A stretch of 64,000 nucleotides of DNA from Erinaceus europaeus (taxonomy: Eukaryota > Chordata > Mammalia > Eulipotyphla > Erinaceidae). The notes below the pieces were generated by a model. It was not told where the DNA came from and made no database searches. It worked only from the letters and a program-made list of their open reading frames with translations. The stretch lies in assembly GCF_950295315.1 (NCBI RefSeq), contig NC_080164.1, forward strand, positions 10,896,990 through 10,960,989. Reading direction: 5' to 3'. The number at the start of each line of letters is the position of its first letter. Position 1 is the first letter of the stretch. Made by a program: the position numbers and the translations under genes. Shown here piece after piece: positions 20,980 to 32,569 of the stretch.

Positions 20980-21305
20980 AAAAGAAGTTTGGCTCTTTGT
21001 GTTCAGTGTCCACTGGGTCAGTAACTGCCACCTGCACATTTTGTCTCTGATTGACACTGTGGAGACACCGTAGCTGTCGGGCATGTGCTCACCTGGCACT
21101 CAGGACTCCTTGGAAAGGTTCTCAAGGGGGGGGGGGATCACACTTTGGGGAAATGTGCAAAAAAGAGAAAATGCACAAAAAGAGGAAAGAGGAGAATTGA
21201 AGTGAAGTGTTTGTTCCATTTCTTTTTGGTTAAAGGGAGTTGATCTGATTGCTCATTCAGGCTGTTTCATGACTCCTACACATGGCTCAGAAAGTTGGGA
21301 GCCAA
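20980..21305. other. No gene or clear repeat
   Basis: Single-copy-like, with a G run at 21127-21136. Confidence 0.5.
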
Positions 21306-21309
21306 ACTT

Positions 21310-21790
21310 CACAATATGCTTTTTTATTTTTTAATGTTTCGATTAAGGTAGTAATGATTTACAAAATAGTTATTGGCATGTCAAAACAATGTATTTTTTA
21401 ATTTTAATTTTATTAGTGACTTAATATTGATTTACAAAGTTCGAAGATAATGGGGGTATTATCTTACAAATCTTTTGGGGGTGCAGAAGGTGAGAGTTCT
21501 GGCTTCTGTAAGTGCTTCTCCATAGGACATGGGCATTGGCAGGTGGATCCATACCCCCAGCCTGTTTCTGTGTTTCCCATTGGGGCAGGGCTCTGGAGAG
21601 GTGAGGCTCGAGGACACATTGGTGAGGTCATCTGGATAGGATTGCCAGGATGGAAGTATGATGGTATCTGCAACTTGGTGGCTGGAAGGTGGAAATATAT
21701 AAAGCAGGATAAAATGATTAATGAATAGGAACCAAAAAGTAGGAATAGAGCCAATGATGATAGGGATCTTATGGTGGCAAGAAGTGAGGA
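21310..21790 (-). mobile_element. Old L1 3' UTR fragment
   Basis: It has 'ttattagtgacttaatattg' and 'atttacaaagttcgaagat' followed by 'gggggtgcagaaggtgagag' and 'tctggcttctgtaagtgc'. The same layout occurs at 58145-58690. It is an older relative of the main L1 3' UTR. Confidence 0.75.
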
Positions 21791-21899
21791 AATTTATTTT
21801 AGGTTTGTTCCGGAGTGGGGAGGGATGACTTTAATCCTTTTAGAGAGCGGGACATGATGTATTTCAAACCCTGTGGAAGTGTGTGTAGGGGAAAGAGTG

Positions 21900-22110
21900 G
21901 TCCAAGTGGGGGTTCAACTAAGAGGAGGTGGAAGTGAGTACATATGTTGCAATGCACAAGGACTGGAGTTGGAGCCTCCGGTGGTCCTCACCTACAAGGG
22001 GAAAGCTTTGCAAGTGGTGAATCAGCATGGCCAGTGTCTCTCTGTCTCTCCTTCTCAATCGCCCCATCCACTCTCAATTTCTGGCTGTCTCTATCCAGTA
22101 AATAGAGAAA
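21900..22110 (+). mobile_element. S1 SINE
   Basis: 'aatgcacaaggactggagtt', 'gaaagctttgcaagtggtga' and 'caatttctggctgtctct' are S1 landmarks. The AATAAA tail is replaced by a long GA-rich expansion. Confidence 0.82.
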
Positions 22111-22362
22111 AAGAGAGAGAGAAAGAGGTGGGGGAGGGAGGGAGTGAGGGAGGGAGGGGATGAGGAAGAGGGAGAGAGGGAGAGGAAGAGAGAGAGAGGG
22201 AGTGAGAGAGAGAGAGGGAGAGAGAGGGAGTGAGAGAGAGAGAGAGAGAGGGAGTGTGAGAGAGAGAGAGAGAGGGAGTGAGAGAGAGGGAGAGAGAGAG
22301 GGACAGGGAGAGAGGGAGGGAGAGGGAGAGGGATAGAGAGAGGGAGAGAAAGAGAGACAGTT
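22105..22362. repeat. Purine-rich (GA)n/(GGGA)n tract
   Basis: About 260 bases of GAGA, GGGAG and GTGAG units on the + strand, grown from a SINE tail. The opposite strand reads as poly-Ser/Leu in every frame, which is not coding. Confidence 0.93.
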
Positions 22363-22364
22363 GA

Positions 22365-23490
22365 GGGTGTCTGAAGGACACGCAGGTTTGGAGGCCTATG
22401 TACTGACCCTCCTCGAGCTCAGAAGAACTGGGACTTGTGGAAGTGGATGACTACCATCAAATACTCAACATTCCCACCTTTATCTGCACCTCCTGGAACA
22501 GTTGCTTCCTGCTCCTGAGATTAGCCCTGGATCCTCTTTCTGGAGCTTAGCAGTAACAGAATGGCTTCTCCTGGGGACTCAGTCCAGCCTGGTCCTCTTC
22601 ACAATCCCTTCTGAGAGACATGCATCCTTATTAAGAAGCACTAAGGACATTTGGAGTTAAAAAAAATCTATAGAAAGACTTCAGAAACAGTCTGGGGGAG
22701 ATAATAAAGAAACGTGGGTCAGTTTTCCAAGGAAAATTTATAGAATATTCAATAGCAGACATGTCATAAAAAGCCCGTGGAGGCTTCCAAAGCTGAGGCT
22801 GGCCTTGAATTATGATTCCCTGACACGGTGCCCAGCAAAAGGTCACAGCATAACATATTAAGGCTTGATTCTGCAGCACTTGTAAAAATAGAGCCACCTC
22901 ACTAAAAGACAGTGGGGATATTAATTTCCAAGACTGAGGTTCAATTTAACAGAAAGATAGAGTAGAAAATAGAGCTGTCTTTTCAATCCCAATGGTCATA
23001 ACAGAACCCCACCCCAAGTCTCTCCAGAAACTGTCTCCCAGCTAGCTCCCAGCCAGCTGAGAACGTGCCTTGTGCTTTTCTTTCGATGATAACTAGAGCT
23101 GGAGGGACAGCAATTACAGTCCACAGATGAGGGGCCTGAGGCCTTTGGAGGTTAATCTTCTCTCTCATGGGCACAGAAGCACAGTATAGTTAGTACCTGC
23201 AGTTAGTAAAATCCTACTGGCAACCAGGGACAGATGACCACATGCACATTTAACTTTTCTTCCAGAAGGAAGAGCTTTTCCATACTGTGTACTGAGCCCC
23301 CTAGCTAAAGTACCTGATATACAATTCCATGCGCGATTTTACAGTAAATCTGATAGGGCAATATTCTCCCTAGAGGTTAAGAAAAGGAGCCTCAGGAGGT
23401 AAAGGGTGTGACTAAATCATATTAATCTTTGGAGGCTTGGAGCTGAGGTGTTGGACAGTCTCACTACTGTCGATTCACTCTCCTCATTTA
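22365..23490. other. Single-copy sequence, possible conserved non-coding stretch
   Basis: More than 1 kb without recognisable repeats. Bases 22640-22960 are AT-rich with no simple repeats. No coding frame is supported. Confidence 0.5.
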
Positions 23491-23494
23491 ATAT

Positions 23495-23735
23495 GTCATT
23501 TATCTATTTGTTTGTTTATTTATTTTTGCCATCAGAGTTATTCACTGGGTCTCGGTGCCTGCGCAGTGACTCCACAGCTCCTGGTAAATCATTGTTTCCC
23601 TTTTTGTGTTTTCCATTTTCTTTCCTTTTATACTGAGAGAAAGAGAGAATTGTAACACTGGCCCAATGCCTGTGAAGTGCTCCCCATCCCCACAGGTGGG
23701 GACAGTGGGTTTAAACTCACTACCAGGTGTGCCTC
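23495..23735 (-). mobile_element. Old SINE (S2-like)
   Basis: Minus-strand order: 'tttgccatcagagttattca', 'gactccacagctcctggtaa', a purine tract, 'cacaggtggggacagtgg' and a decayed head. Confidence 0.7.
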
Positions 23736-24030
23736 CTCCTGGCCCCCAGATTTGCTCTCCTCTTGACCCTGCAGATATCTGTCCTGTCGTCTCTGCCAGC
23801 CTGGAGCTCCCAGCTCATCAGAAGCTGTGTCCTGCTTCTCTGTTCCCACGTCCCCAGAGTTGATGAGCATTGGTGAAGAGGTGGTATGGACCTTATAAAA
23901 TAAAAGCCAGGAGGCAATTAGAAAGCACAGCGCTGTTATCTGGGACCAATTCATTGCAATTTGGGAGCACAGATTTATGTAGAAACCGAAACATCTTCCT
24001 GAAGAGGGACCAGAGTCATAAGACTCTTTT
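23736..24030. other. No gene or clear repeat
   Basis: Single-copy-like. Overlapping open frames on both strands have no family resemblance. Confidence 0.5.
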
Positions 24031-24031
24031 T

Positions 24032-24205
24032 CAAATTATTTTTTTATTTATAAAAAGGAAACATTAGCAAAACCATAGGATAAGAGGGGCACAACTCCAC
24101 ATAGTTCTCACCACCAGAAGTCTATACCCCATCCTCTCCCATGACAACTTTCCTATTCTTTGTCCCTCTGTAATGAACCCAGGGTCATTATAGAGAGGAA
24201 AAGAA
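24032..24205 (-). mobile_element. L1 3' tip
   Basis: The reversed L1 3' end 'aaaccataggataagagggg' and 'tcccatgacaactttcct' stops after the 'cccagggtcatt' landmark. It is a very short insertion or remnant. Confidence 0.8.
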
Positions 24206-24600
24206 GTCACAGGTGACACCATCAGCTGAAGGTGAAAATAGGTCAGTTTACTCAGATCAGTGCTGTCAAAGTGTGTCTCCATGTTGTTGTTGGATTTTCA
24301 AAAAACTGTTGGTGAAGGTAACTGCCACTTAGTCCAGTCCAGAAGCCTAACCCTGTTAAAACAAGACAACACATAAGGTGTGTCTGTCCCCTTTGAAAAG
24401 GGCTCTGCTTATGTCAGTGTTTCTCCATGGGGATCCACAAAGAGATTCCTGGCCTATTACTCTTTGATAGGCACTTGAGCTGTTTCTTCTCTTTTTACCA
24501 CAAGGCCTGGTAAATGCCATTCTAAGAGCAAAAGGGGGTGTCGGATAGAGGAACCGCCCTGTTTAAGGAGAATGGGAGCTTCCCGCTGAATGTCAGGAAA
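24206..24600. other. No gene or clear repeat
   Basis: I recognise nothing in this 400-base stretch. Confidence 0.5.
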
Positions 24601-24604
24601 AGAG

Positions 24605-24765
24605 ACGTTGGCCTGAAGAGATAGTACAGTGGTTACTGCAAAGACTCTCAAGGCTGAGGCTCTGAGGGCCCAGGCCCACCATGAGCCAAAGAGGAGTAGT
24701 GGTCTGTTCTCACTCTCTGTATCTCTCCCTCTCTGTCTTCTATTAAAATAAGATAAAGTAATAAT
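24605..24765 (+). mobile_element. S3 SINE
   Basis: The head 'agatagtacagtggttactg' and 'caaagactctcaaggctg' lead through a CT-rich stretch to 'attaaaataagataaagtaa'. Confidence 0.75.
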
Positions 24766-24897
24766 TATTATAGAAGAAAGGACCACAGCTGATTCGGATG
24801 TAGCATGACAAACGAAGAAGTCCTGGGGTTTCAGGATCTCAAGTGGGAGAGGACTCAGCTCAGGCACTCAGTTAACTTCCCTGGGAGCCATCACAGC

Positions 24898-24913
24898 TAT
24901 TTTCTCTTTCTTT

Positions 24914-24963
<50 letters not shown>

Positions 24964-24998
24964 TTCCTTCCTTCCTTCCTTCCTTTCTTCCTTTCTCG
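24898..24998. repeat. (TTTC)n(TTCC)n microsatellite
   Basis: About fifteen CTTT units followed by about six CCTT units. Confidence 0.95.
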
Positions 24999-25004
24999 GA
25001 GGGA

Positions 25005-25640
25005 TTAATAGTCTATAGTCAACAGTAAAATACAGTAGTTGGTGCGTGTGCAACATGTCTCAGTTTTCTGCATAATATTCTAACCCCCCACCTAGGTCCT
25101 CCTCTGCCATCATGCTCTAGGACCTGGACTGCCCCCACACCCTGCAGAGTCCTTTGCTTTGGTGCAATACATCAACTCCAGTCCAAGTTCTGCTTTGTGT
25201 CTTTCCTTCTGTTCTTATTTTTTCAACTACTGTCTATGAGTGTGATCATCCCATATGCATCCTTCTCTTTCTGGCTTATTTCACTTCACATGATTCCTTT
25301 AAATTCCATCCAGATGAAGTGAAGAAGGTGAATTCTTCATTTTTTGTAGCTGAGTAATATTCCATGGTGTGTATATAGACCACAACTTGCTCAGCCACTC
25401 ATCCAAAAATTCAGGTTTTTGGAAACCTGAGTTGCTCCCAGGTTTTGGCCATTACAAATTGTGCTGCTATAAACATCGGTATATACAGATCCTCTTGGAT
25501 GGATGTGTTTGGTTTCTTAAGATATATCACCAGGAGAGGAGTTTCAAGGTCATAGGGTAGGTCCATTTCTAGCCTTGTGGAATCCCAGACAGGGACTGGG
25601 CAGCTTTATACTCCCACTAGCAATGCAGGAGGGAGAGTTT
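25005..25640 (-). mobile_element. Old L1: 3' UTR and ORF2 C-terminal remnant
   Basis: The phrases 'tctatagtcaacagtaaaat', 'aggtcctcctctgccatcat', 'gtgtgatcatcccatatgc' and 'ttgctcagccactcatcc' follow the standard mammalian L1 order, reversed. Part of the ORF2 end (about 25230-25620) is recognisable but broken. It is older than the 41 and 47 kb copies. Confidence 0.85.
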
Positions 25641-25730
25641 CTTCTTGGACTGTCAACGATTGGTCAGTAGGGGCCACTAACCCAGTCTGAGGCTCAGTCC
25701 CAATGGTGGCATGAGCTCAGGTGTGGGAAG

Positions 25731-26157
25731 TGCTGAGCTAGCTTCACAGGTGGGAGACAGATGACCAGGGACTCATGGCTGAGCTGGGAATGCAGTTCAG
25801 TCTTTATTGATGAGTGGGGATGCAGTGCAATCAATCCATCTCTATTCATTAGAAAATCCTGTCCTTTATATCTCCTGAGGCAGAAGTGTCAGGTCAGAAG
25901 AGGAAGTATGTAGGATAGGGGGTAGGGAGAAGGAAAAAGAGCATGGACCAGTGTGGATTAGACTGTGCAAAAGAGGATGTGACTAGGAGAGGGGGCAGAG
26001 TGGAAAAAGAATATGAACCAGTGGGGATTAAACCAGTGTGGGTCTCAGGTAAAGCAGTGATTATGTAAATAGACCACAGCATTAAGTAATGCAAGCAAAC
26101 CAACGTGATGATCAAAACAGAAGGGGTCTTAGAAGAAGAATTAGAAGCAGACCAACA
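25731..26157 (-). mobile_element. Solo LTR, relative of LTRs 1-3, antisense
   Basis: A 427-bp element read on the minus strand: starts TGTTGGTCTGC, contains 'ctatttacataatcactgc', a TATA box ('gatataaagg', about 25864-25873), AATAAA (25803-25808) and 'cctggtcatctgtctccc', and ends CTCAGCA. The flanks share 'ggaag' (25726-25730 and 26158-26162). Structure and landmarks match LTRs 1-3 and the LTR at 56319. There is no internal viral sequence beside it. Confidence 0.88.
25803..25871 (-). promoter_or_regulatory. Antisense LTR core promoter and poly(A) signal
   Basis: TATA box (about 25865-25871) and AATAAA (25803-25808) on the minus strand, spaced as in the sister LTRs. Confidence 0.6.
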
Positions 26158-26162
26158 GGAAG

Positions 26163-27330
26163 GACCCAGTCTCTCCAGGAGATGCCACTGGAGCAGGGTT
26201 CCATATTATAAAGGGCCTGGTTGTAGGCCTCCCTTCCTTAGGCAGTGGGAAGCAGGGGTCATCTGCGATGGGTTCCACCATCATAGTGAGTCCAATGAAA
26301 CTGTTCATGTTAAAATCTCATATGAACAAAATGTGCTTTTATTCCCAACCTCCCCCTTAAACCTACCCAGTAGTTATCAGCAGGATGAAGGCATTCTGCT
26401 GTCCCCATGGCAGGGATGACTGTGGGTGAATTAATGAGGGCATTATCTAAGGCCATGCTGGCCACGTGGCCATGGATCTGGCCTTGATTTGACTGTGATC
26501 TATGACACATGGAGCTATAGCCTAGAGCACTCAGAAGGACCTCATTAGTGCGGTGAAAGCTTCCTCCTTGGCCCTTTCCTCTTCCTACAACAGAAGTTTT
26601 AATTGCAATCCATCACCTTTCAAGATGACCTCCATGTCATCTAAATGTTTTTTCATCTGCAAGCTATTCTAGGACTTTCTCTCTCTGTCTGTCTCTTTCT
26701 CTCCCTCTCTATCTTTCTCTCTTTGGTTTATGCTTTCACCTGTACCCACCCCATGGGTGTGAAGAGTTACACACACCTCTGTGAGTAGGGGTAGGTCAGT
26801 GCTTAATAGCTTTATATAGGAGCATCACAGTCTCCATCTTGTACACAGTGAAGAATCTATTTTTAATTCCTCTCCCTCTGCCAGTTCCTTTTAGAGATAA
26901 GAACAAAAGCACTCACCCAATAAAGGACATTTATCCATTTCCCTTTACCATATACCTATCAACAACTGTATTATTATAAACCATTGCCACCACTACCACC
27001 ATCACCACCCAAAAAATGATCAAAGAAAAAGGAAAATAATAAAAGAAGTCCCTTTATGGTTCAATTTCCAGTTTATCCCCTGCTGCTCCGGTTCACAGCT
27101 GGGAGTGGAGTGAGAAAGTAGGGAGTCTTCTTAAGAGTAATTACAGGTTTCTGGATCCATAAGACCGGAGCTGAGTGGATACAGAGTGCAGAATCAGATA
27201 CCTGGGCTTGCTCCAAGTTCCTCCTTGGACTTGATGCCCTCTGAACAGCAGGGCATCTGTCTCTCAGAGTATTTGTAAGTTCACTAGAGACGTACCTGCT
27301 GAGGATACCACCACCTCTGATTCCCTTCAT
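26163..27330. other. No gene; CT-rich patch at 26675-26725
   Basis: Over 1.1 kb with only a decayed simple CT patch. The 104-codon frame at 26105-26419 begins inside the LTR and is not supported. Confidence 0.5.
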
Positions 27331-27334
27331 CTGA

Positions 27335-27966
27335 CTATTTATTTATTTATTTATTTATTTTAGTTATTTCACATTGATTTACAAAATTTTAAGGTAAGAG
27401 GGATGCAATTCCACACTGTTCCCACCACCAGAGTTCTGTGCCCCTGTTTCCTCCATTGGAAACTGCAGTGGTTCCCCTAAGGTTGCAGATATGAGTAAGC
27501 CATTATTTCTACATCTGTCTGTATTTGTATACATGTGCCCATTTTTTCCCCCATGGTCCCATCTTATTTTTCTTTCCAAGTCACACATAAACCTATTACT
27601 ACATCTAGATGTTCCTCCCTTTTCCCTCTTCTCTCTCTGGGTCCTGATGGAATTGGAGTTCGGATCCCTCTGGTCATTACCCCCTTTACATTTTTACGGG
27701 CCAGAATTTGTTACCACTTCATCCCTGGCAGACCCCAATATCCAAGTCTTCCTGACTTATGATAGACCCCCTTTGTCTTTGCAAGTGATCCTCTTGGTAG
27801 GATCTAGTTTAAGTCAACCCCTTCCTGCCTTCCTACCACTGTGTGTTCAGCAAGTCAGAGGAGAAACTCACTGGGTGTTCCCCTTGGACCCCACCCAAAA
27901 CAAGTGTGTAGTTCAATCTAAGGGTAGCTCAACCACAAATCAAGGCAACAAATCACACCCATGTCT
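27335..27966 (-). mobile_element. Old L1 3' UTR fragment
   Basis: It starts with a TTTA-type tail, then 'tgatttacaaaattttaagg', 'ccacactgttcccaccacca', and 'tctgggtcctgatggaattg', also found at 58378. The 161-codon + frame across it is antisense to the element and is not a gene. An S2 SINE sits at its inner end. Confidence 0.8.
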
Positions 27967-27982
27967 CCAGCTTTAGAATCTT

Positions 27983-28227
27983 GTTTTTTATATTTATTCC
28001 CTTTTGTTGCCCTTATTGTTTTATTGTTGTTGTAATTGATGTCATTGTGTTGTATAGGACAAAGAAAAATGGAGAGAGGAGGGGAAGACAGAGAGGGGGA
28101 GAGAAAGACAGACACCTGCAGACCTGTCAAGCGACTCCCATGCAGGTGAGGAGCCCGGGGCTCAAACTGGGATCCTTAAGCCAGTCATTGTGCTTTGCAC
28201 CACCTCCGGTTTATCTGCCTGACTCCC
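27983..28227 (-). mobile_element. S2 SINE with perfect target duplication
   Basis: Minus-strand SINE with 'ttgttgcccttattgtttta', 'gacacctgcagacctgtc' and 'caaactgggatccttaagc'. A 16-bp duplication 'ccagctttagaatctt' flanks it at 27967-27982 and 28228-28243. This indicates a relatively recent L1-driven insertion. Confidence 0.95.
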
Positions 28228-28243
28228 CCAGCTTTAGAATCTT

Positions 28244-28955
28244 AGGGACTGGGTCAGGGACCGACTCCAGGGTTTTCCACACTTGAGGAGTCTCCTAGTT
28301 CAGCTTCTAAATGATTCTCTTGAAAGCAACTCCCTGTCTGTAAGGTAGGAGGTAGGCTTCTCTTCCTCTCCCCATGGAGAGAAGATCAACTCTCTGCCAA
28401 GGAACCTACTTTCTGTGGCTCCTTTAATCATGGTATCTTACTAAAGCCAGAGGCACCTGAGAGATTCGTGCACACAAAATGGTTTCAAACTACTTGCTAT
28501 CCAGTTTCTACACAGGTTGACCAGCACCTTGCTTGTAAAATCTTTCCTGTCTGATTCCTCCCTCTAGGCTATTGGGCTGAAACTACATCAACAGGAAGAG
28601 CCATACTTAGAGTTATGCTGCAGACCTACATCACAGGCATTAGATGTTGCTTTCTGTTTTTTTCAGTCAACAAGTCATTGAGCTGGCCTTACTCAGCATG
28701 GAGGACCCATAAACATCAAGTGTGAAGTTTCCTCGGTTGCTCCTTGTGTGCGTTCCTGTGAAATCATCACCATCATGACGATATGAACAATTTTTCATCC
28801 TCACCCCCCCAAAGTTTTCCCATGTCCCTTCTCATGATGCCACTTTGCTGAGGTGTAACCATTCTGCATTATACAAATATGTCAAATCAACACTCATAGA
28901 CCCAAGCCTATGCAATGATAGGTGTCAATATAATCTCAAAAAATCTGGAAACAAA
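28244..28955. other. No gene or clear repeat
   Basis: About 700 bases of mixed composition. I recognise nothing. Confidence 0.5.
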
Positions 28956-28959
28956 TTGC

Positions 28960-29105
28960 ATTCTAAAAAAATAGAGAAGGCAGAGAGGCAGAGTGAAAGA
29001 GACCACAGCTTTCTACAATAAGGTGGAGGCCAGGCTCGAACCAGGGTTGTTACTTGGCAAATAAGCATACTATCTAGGGCAGGTATTTCAACAGCCCACA
29101 GATTG
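28960..29105 (-). mobile_element. Old tRNA-derived SINE
   Basis: 'gaggccaggctcgaaccagg' is a B-box-like stretch on the minus strand, with 'ttggcaaataagcatacta' toward the head. It is diverged. Confidence 0.6.
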
Positions 29106-29164
29106 CATTTTTTTTTCTTTTGTTTAAAAGATGGTGTTTTATTTATGTATTTATTTTTCATTTA

Positions 29165-32100
29165 AAAAAAATATTTTTAAAAAAGAGGGACATTAACCAA
29201 ACCATAGGATAAGAGGGGTACAATGACACATAATTCCTACAACCAGATCTCCATATCCCATTCCCTCTCCTGATAGCTTTCCCATTCTTTATCCCTCTGG
29301 GAGTATAGACCCAAGGTCATTGTGGGATGCAGAAAGTGGAAGGTCTGGCTTCTGTAATTGCTTCGCCGCTGAACATGGGCGCTGACTGGTCGATTCATAC
29401 ACCCAGCCTGTCTCTCTCTTTCCCTAGTAGGGTGGGACTCTGGGGAAGCAGAGCTCCAGGACACATTGGTGAGGTTTTCTATCCAGGGAAGTCTGTTTGG
29501 CATCATGCTGGCATCTGGAACCTGGTGGCTGAAAAGAGAGTTAACATACAAAGCCAAACAAATTGTAGAACAATCATGGACCTAAAGGTTGGAATAGTGC
29601 AGATGAAGAGTTGGGGGGGTCCTCCATTTTGTAGATAGCTAGTAGGCGTATTTTAGTTATATTCCAAAGGGCCTGTGGCTATACTAGTCTTTTTTTTTTT
29701 TCACTGAGACTGAAATCTGAAATTCAGGTGGATCCAAGTTATTGTCTGGGGAGGTGATGTCACGGCTGGAAAATGGACAGAAAGCTGGATCAGGCAAGAG
29801 AGTAGCTCCCAAATGTGGGAAAGGGGTATAAATATTGTTGACTGTAAACCTTGTCGATTTGATGTGATCTGGGGTCCATATTCAGCTTAGGAGCCAATGT
29901 GACCTCTGCATCCCTGTAGATCTGAGCTCACATTCTGTGGTCATGAGTAGGAACATTCCAAGCTGCCCCTATATCAACCCATCTTCCTCAGGTGTAGCAT
30001 AGAGTATGTTGTCCATCCTCCCTTCGGAGGATGGAACATTCTCTACCGTTGTTGATCCAAGTTGAGGGCAGGGTCCTATGGGGGAACCACAAAGGGGTCT
30101 ATTTTGTTATTCCTTATAGAGATGACCTGTAACAATGGAGAGAGGGATTTATTTGAGGTCTAGGCCCATCATGTCTGTTTAGGAGTCTTAGGACTCCCTG
30201 AATAGGGTCCCAGCTGATGGGGTGGCCTGATAGTGACTAAAGAGTCATCATTAAAGTATGCCAGTCTCTTGCCCTTATTCAGCTTTTGCAGTCCTTGCTT
30301 TGCTAAGGTTGGCTGTGGAGTGAGTGAGAGAAATGTAATAGGAAGTAGGTGAGGAGGGTATATAAATCTAATTAGATACCATTATATTAGGAATTTTATA
30401 CTGACTCACTGCAGACTATTATGTACTTTTGCTTTCAGGTGTATATTTTGCCCTAGTTTATGGATACATGTGAACATATGCTCTATCTCACAGGACCTGG
30501 TCTATATCTAGGTTTTGGGACTTGTTAGGAAGGGAACTGCCTGGAATGGAATTAGAAAATACTATGAAAGGAAAGGTCTCTCCTGAGTAATGAAGCAAAA
30601 GGGTTGGCATTCCACACCTGAAGTCTCTGGATACAGTCTGAATTGAAGCATGCTGAGGGAGTACCCATTGCGTTGACTAGGTTGGGATCAGCGGATACAT
30701 ATCATTTGGTATGGATTGAGAGAAGCATGCAGGAAGGTGAGCCCCACCCTAGAGGTTTCAGCACTGGGGAAAATATAGGCTCTATAGTGGAAATGTGAGG
30801 TTCCTGAAGAAATGTGAGGTTCAAGAAGATAATAGATAGTTATTGTTATAATCACATGATTTGGTAACTGAGTTAACTTTGAAAGATCCCTTTGTTAGGA
30901 TTTGCTGTAGAATACCCAACATCACCATAATTTATGTCCTTTGACATTATTTGTATATAGCTGTGCTGCCGGGCTTCTGTTCTCCTTAGTCTAGGCTTTT
31001 GAGAGAGTCAACATATAAAAGACTCAGCCTATGTATTAGACTCAGTCTGTACTTTAAAAAGTTTGAGACATACAATCAATTTTCCCCTATCATATTAACT
31101 ATATAGTGATTTATATGAATACAAATTAATAGGAGTGTACATAAACACCATTTCCACCACCAAAATACTGTGTCCCATTCTACCCCCCCACCTCATCCCT
31201 GCCCCAGGTTGCCCAATATCCACCCTCACCCTCACTCCAGGGTTTTTATTTTGGTGCCCTACTCCAGATTCAGTCAAATCCTGCTTTTAGTTTCTCTTTC
31301 TGTTCTTCTTTCTCAAATTCTGTTGATGAGTGGAATCATCCCATCCTCATCTTTATATTTCTGACTTAGCTCACTTAACGTGATTCCTTGTAGCTCAGTC
31401 CAAGATGGATCAGATAAGGTGGGTTCATTGTTCTTAATAGCTGCATAGTATTCCATTTTGTATATATACTACAGCTTTCTCAGCCACTCATCTCTTATTG
31501 GGGACCTGGGTTGCTTCCAGGATTTAGCTATTATGAATTGTGCTGCTATGAACATAGGTGTACACATATCTTTTTGGTTGGGTGTTATGGAGTCCTTGGG
31601 GTATAACCCCAGGAGAGGAATTACTGGGTCATATGGAAGGCCCAAGTCTATCCTTGTGAGTGTTCTTCAGACTGCTCTCCACAGAGATTGGACTGATTTA
31701 CATTCCCACCAGCAGTGTAGAAGAGTTCCTCTGTCCCCACAGCCTCTCCAGAATTTGTTGCTGCTGTCCTTTTTGATGTATGCCATTCTCACAGGGGTGA
31801 GGTGGTATCTCAATGTTGTCTTTATTTGCATTTCTCTGACAATCAGTGACATGGAGCAATTTTTCATATGTTTGATAGCCTTTTGGATCTCTTCTGTAGT
31901 GAATGTTTGTTCATATCCTCTGCCCATTTTTGGATGGGGTCATTTGCTTTTTTTGTTGCTAAGTTTGCTGAACTCTTTGTATACTTTGGTGATTAGTCTC
32001 GTCTGATGTAGGTCATGTGAAGATCTTCCCCCATTCTGTGAAGGGTCTTCTTGTTTATATGATAGTTTCTTTGGCTATTCAGAAGCTTTTCAATTTGATG

Positions 32101-32410
32101 TAGTCCCACTGATTTGTTTCTGCTTTAGTCTTCCTTGCAATTGATTTTGTATCATCAAAGATGTCCTTGAGGTTTAGGTGGGAAAGTGTTCCACCAATGT
32201 TTTCCTCTAAGTATTTGATAGTTTCTGGTCTAACATCCATGTACTTGGTCCACTTGGAGTTGATTTTTGTTTCTGGTGAGATAAGCTGGTTCAGTTTCAT
32301 TCTTCTGCATGTTTCAACCCAGTTTTCCCAGCACCATTTATTGAAGAGAGCCTCATTCCTCCATTTAATACTTTGGGCCCCCTTATCAAAGATTAGATGT
32401 CCATAAGTCT
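29165..32410 (-). mobile_element. 5'-truncated L1 with long modular 3' UTR
   Basis: On the minus strand, ORF2 C-terminal sequence runs from 32410 to about 31330, followed by about 2.15 kb of 3' UTR. Between about 29620 and 30390 it has an extra module absent from the copies at 5179, 13065 and 47359 but shared with those at 19500 and 15475. I could not find a clear target duplication. It ends at 32410 in the ORF2 sequence, and an S4 SINE follows at once. Confidence 0.92.
31330..32410 (-). pseudogene. L1 ORF2 C-terminal fragment (broken)
   Basis: This encodes the C-terminal part of the L1 ORF2 protein, which beyond the reverse transcriptase carries a cysteine-rich segment. Two open pieces are visible: 32300-32079 (73 codons, with '[19 protein letters not shown]') and 31927-31667 (86 codons, with '[18 protein letters not shown]', the CX3CX7HX4C motif). 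Stops and frameshifts separate them, and everything upstream was lost by 5' truncation. The longer + strand frame at 31458-32006 is antisense to this and is not a gene. Confidence 0.9.
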
Positions 32411-32416
32411 GGGGGA

Positions 32417-32565
32417 AAATTTTATTAATTTATTAGTGAGAAAGATAGGAGGAAAGAGAGAGGAGATATAATTCTGGTGTGTGCACTGCTGGGGATTGAA
32501 CTCGGGACCTCATGCTTGAGACTCCCAATGCTTTATCCATTGTGCCACCTCCCAGAACACCAGAT
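32417..32565 (-). mobile_element. S4 SINE
   Basis: Minus strand: head 'ggcacaatggataaagcatt', 'tctcaagcatgaggtcccg', 'cagcagtgcacacaccaga' and tail 'actaataaattaataaaa'. Confidence 0.85.
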
Positions 32566-32569
32566 TGCC

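Noticed and set aside
27491..27976. 161-codon + strand open frame
   Set aside because: It is antisense to an old L1 3' UTR and ends at a SINE target site.
31458..32006. 182-codon + strand open frame
   Set aside because: It is antisense to the broken L1 ORF2 C-terminus on the minus strand. Similar antisense frames occur at 48931 and 42620.
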